This document shows, piece after piece, positions 6,473 to 7,647 of a stretch of 7,647 nucleotides of DNA (position 1 is the stretch's first letter; the number at the start of each line of letters is the position of its first letter). This DNA is from Gammaproteobacteria bacterium (GTDB lineage Bacteria; Pseudomonadota; Gammaproteobacteria; GCA-001735895): contig JANTFY010000107.1 in NCBI GenBank assembly GCA_024763185.1, positions 1-7,647 of the forward strand, written 5' to 3'. Under the pieces are notes generated by a model. That model was not told the DNA's origin. It did no database searches and saw only the letters and a list, made by a program, of their open reading frames with translations. The translations under genes were made by a program, and so were the position numbers.

Positions 6473-6829
6473 ATGATTTACGCGGAACAAAGGAGCAGTA
6501 TAACTCAGTTCGAACTGGGGCAAATGTTTAGCAAAGCGCAGGATGAAACGCGCGATTACCAACAGGCAGCCGAATGGTTCACGCGCTCGGCCCGCCAGGG
6601 CAACACCCAGGCGCAATATAAAATCGGCCTGATGTACAGTCGCGGACTGGGCGTAACCATCAATTACCTAAAAGCTTATGCCTGGCTCAAGATTGCCGCG
6701 GCACAGGGATCACAAAAATCACTTCGCTATCTCAACAAAATTGCCGCAAAAATACCCCCCAACCGTCTCAGGGAAGCCCACCGCTTAAGCCAAAAATACT
6801 ACCAAAAGTATGTTGCCAAGCAGGATTAA
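6473..6829 (+). CDS. Small Sel1-like repeat protein
   Basis: The product is 118 residues. The ATG follows AGGG by eight bases. Residues about 11-43 are a degenerate first repeat (FELGQMF ... AAEWFTRSARQG). Residues 44-79 are a full Sel1/TPR-like repeat (AQYKIGLMYSRGLGV ... AYAWLKIAAAQG). A basic, helical tail to residue 118 (NRLREAHRLSQKYYQKY) probably caps the solenoid. Sel1 repeats are helix-pair scaffolds that bind other proteins. There is no signal peptide, so it is probably cytosolic, unlike many exported Sel1 proteins. With fewer than three repeats it is short for the family. No partner is evident: the upstream gene is separated by 158 bases and the downstream gene converges. Repeat identity is confident; role unknown. 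Confidence 0.85.
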   Translation: MIYAEQRSSITQFELGQMFSKAQDETRDYQQAAEWFTRSARQGNTQAQYKIGLMYSRGLGVTINYLKAYAWLKIAAAQGSQKSLRYLNKIAAKIPPNRLREAHRLSQKYYQKYVAKQD

Positions 6830-6839
6830 AAAAACCTGC
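6820..6839. terminator. Candidate weak bidirectional hairpin between the Sel1 and NUDIX genes
   Basis: GCAGG (6820-6824) and CCTGC (6835-6839) pair around a 10-base A-rich loop that includes the Sel1 stop codon. The + strand continues CTTTC, and a T6 run comes later at 6858-6863. On the minus strand the loop is T-rich and TT follows the stem. The five-base stem is short, so termination strength is doubtful. Confidence 0.35.
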
Positions 6840-6861
6840 CTTTCAACACTCTGCTACTTTT

Positions 6862-7419
6862 TTATTGATCGAGCCACTCAAACTTTCGTTCAGCCAGTTT
6901 AACCGCAGTGGTGACATGTACTTTTTGCTGTCCGCCAGAGTTGATGAAAAGTTCCAGGCTATGCTTCACCACCGGAAAGGCCAATTGCTGCCAGGGGATG
7001 TCTTCGACAGCAAACAGGTCGGTTTCCAGGCTTTCCTCACCGGGCGATACCTGGTCCGTTTTCAACTCACCCTGAAACATCAGGTATACCTGGGAGATAT
7101 GCGGCAGATTGAATATACCAAACAGATCCAGTTGTTTGGCCTCGGCATTTGCTTCTTCCATCGCTTCACGCGCCGCAGCCTGGGCGATGGTTTCCCCATT
7201 TTCCATGAACCCGGCAGGCAGGGTCCACAAGCCATAGCGCGGTTCAATGGCACGCTTGCATAACAGGATTTTTTCACCCCAGGTCAGTATCGCACCGCAC
7301 ACATTATTGGGGTTGCTGTAATGAATGGTGCCACAGCTGCTGCAGACATCTCGCAGGCGATTATCACCTGCAGGGACTAATTGTTCTATGCTTTCACCGC
7401 AATGGCTGCAAAAATTCAT
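6862..7419 (-). CDS. NUDIX hydrolase with N-terminal zinc ribbon
   Basis: The product is 185 residues. The ATG at 7419 overlaps the upstream stop as ATGA, with only a weak Shine-Dalgarno, so translational coupling is likely. A zinc ribbon is formed by C4-x2-C7 and C26-x2-C29. The NUDIX domain follows, with NNVCGAILTWGEKILLCKR, then RYGLWTLPAG and a NUDIX box at residues 70-92 (G70, E76, R84, E85, E88, E89). The box Gly is replaced by Asn91 (EEANA); the Mg2+-binding glutamates are intact. NUDIX enzymes cleave nucleoside diphosphates linked to another moiety. This zinc-ribbon type is widespread in bacteria and related to plant FAD pyrophosphatase NUDX23 (from memory), so FAD, NADH or ADP-ribose are plausible substrates. 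It is cytosolic and in an operon with the HAD gene. Family is sure; substrate is not. Confidence 0.93.
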   Translation of the reverse strand: MNFCSHCGESIEQLVPAGDNRLRDVCSSCGTIHYSNPNNVCGAILTWGEKILLCKRAIEPRYGLWTLPAGFMENGETIAQAAAREAMEEANAEAKQLDLFGIFNLPHISQVYLMFQGELKTDQVSPGEESLETDLFAVEDIPWQQLAFPVVKHSLELFINSGGQQKVHVTTAVKLAERKFEWLDQ

Positions 7420-7647
7420 CCGGCCAACTGCTTGACAAGATCAACAGTCAGATAGTCCTGTTGATAGTTTTGTTGCATAACTTTAGAGGGATTACTGCTA
7501 TCTCCCATTTGGTCGAGCACCAACAAGGCACCGCTAAAATCATCGTTCTGAGTATAACCATTGTAGGTGATAATGGTTTTTAAATTTGCACCCAGGGAAG
7601 ATTTGATGCCATTCACGGAATCCTCGAATGCAATACAGGCTTCCGGC
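7416..7647 (-). CDS. HAD-superfamily hydrolase, CbbY/beta-phosphoglucomutase-like, C-terminal part
   Basis: The minus-strand frame stays open to the window edge, so the gene starts to the right of it. Only the last 76 complete residues are visible, ending in VDLVKQLAG and a TGA at 7418-7416. The GTG at 7616 is an internal Val codon. The visible part begins PEACIAFEDSVNGIKSS, the HAD motif IV region: the ED pair binds Mg2+, and 'EDSxNGI' is typical of subfamily IA phosphatases such as CbbY and beta-phosphoglucomutase. YTQNDDFSGALLVLDQMGD is a tail characteristic of CbbY-type proteins of plants and proteobacteria. These act on sugar phosphates such as xylulose-1,5-bisphosphate, but the catalytic DxD and cap are outside the window, so substrate cannot be judged. 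It overlaps the NUDIX gene by four bases. Confidence 0.88.
   Translation of the reverse strand, partial: PEACIAFEDSVNGIKSSLGANLKTIITYNGYTQNDDFSGALLVLDQMGDSSNPSKVMQQNYQQDYLTVDLVKQLAG

Noticed and set aside
6436..6531. Possible 31-codon leader ORF (ATG 6436, TAG 6529) overlapping the Sel1 start out of frame.
   Set aside because: No Shine-Dalgarno precedes it, and its sequence is simply the Lys-rich reading of the A-rich leader. Overlap alone is weak evidence.
6865..7263. Plus-strand open frame of 132 codons opposite the NUDIX gene.
   Set aside because: Shadow of an unmistakable NUDIX/zinc-ribbon gene; no independent support.

Overview
The window looks like ordinary chromosome from a gammaproteobacterium, probably an environmental or marine one of moderate GC content. 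The reasons are a YgiM-type SH3 membrane protein, a VWA protein resembling a gammaproteobacterial conserved-hypothetical family, a zinc-ribbon NUDIX hydrolase of a type common in these bacteria, and tightly packed genes with 4-8 base overlaps. I see no insertion sequence, integrase, tRNA, rRNA, CRISPR array or phage gene. The assignment rests on protein resemblance recalled from memory, not on a search.

Layout. Positions 1-1202 (+) hold the 3' part of an SH3/coiled-coil/membrane-anchor protein, coupled through a TAATG overlap to a thioredoxin-fold (AhpC/TSA-like) protein with a CNHC motif. Positions 1221-3813 (-) hold a convergent two-gene operon. Its first gene (3813-2017) encodes an exported VWA protein with a complete MIDAS, a C-terminal membrane anchor and a short acidic cytoplasmic tail. 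Its second gene (2024-1221) overlaps the first by 8 bases and encodes an N-terminally anchored cytoplasmic helical protein with a long acidic tail. A 167-base divergent region follows. Positions 3981-6314 (+) hold a large fusion protein, a PlsB/PlsC-type glycerolipid acyltransferase joined to an alpha/beta hydrolase. Positions 6473-6829 (+) hold a small Sel1-repeat protein. Convergent to it (-) are a NUDIX hydrolase and the 3' end of a HAD hydrolase of the CbbY/beta-phosphoglucomutase type, joined by an ATGA overlap.

How the genes may work together. The VWA protein and its partner look like one envelope unit: a metal-ion-dependent adhesion domain outside the inner membrane and a helical acidic protein inside, with positive-inside residues next to both anchors. 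The partner's C-terminus carries a peptide (EVDDLLDSIDL) very like the CheY-binding end of CheZ, so the pair might report envelope state to a receiver-domain protein. This is the most intriguing lead here, and it is inference. The second lead is the acyltransferase-hydrolase fusion, which puts a predicted acyl-adding and a predicted acyl-removing domain in one chain and has Glu where the acyltransferase H(X)4D motif normally has Asp. The HAD-NUDIX pair looks like housekeeping metabolite phosphatase/pyrophosphatase functions.
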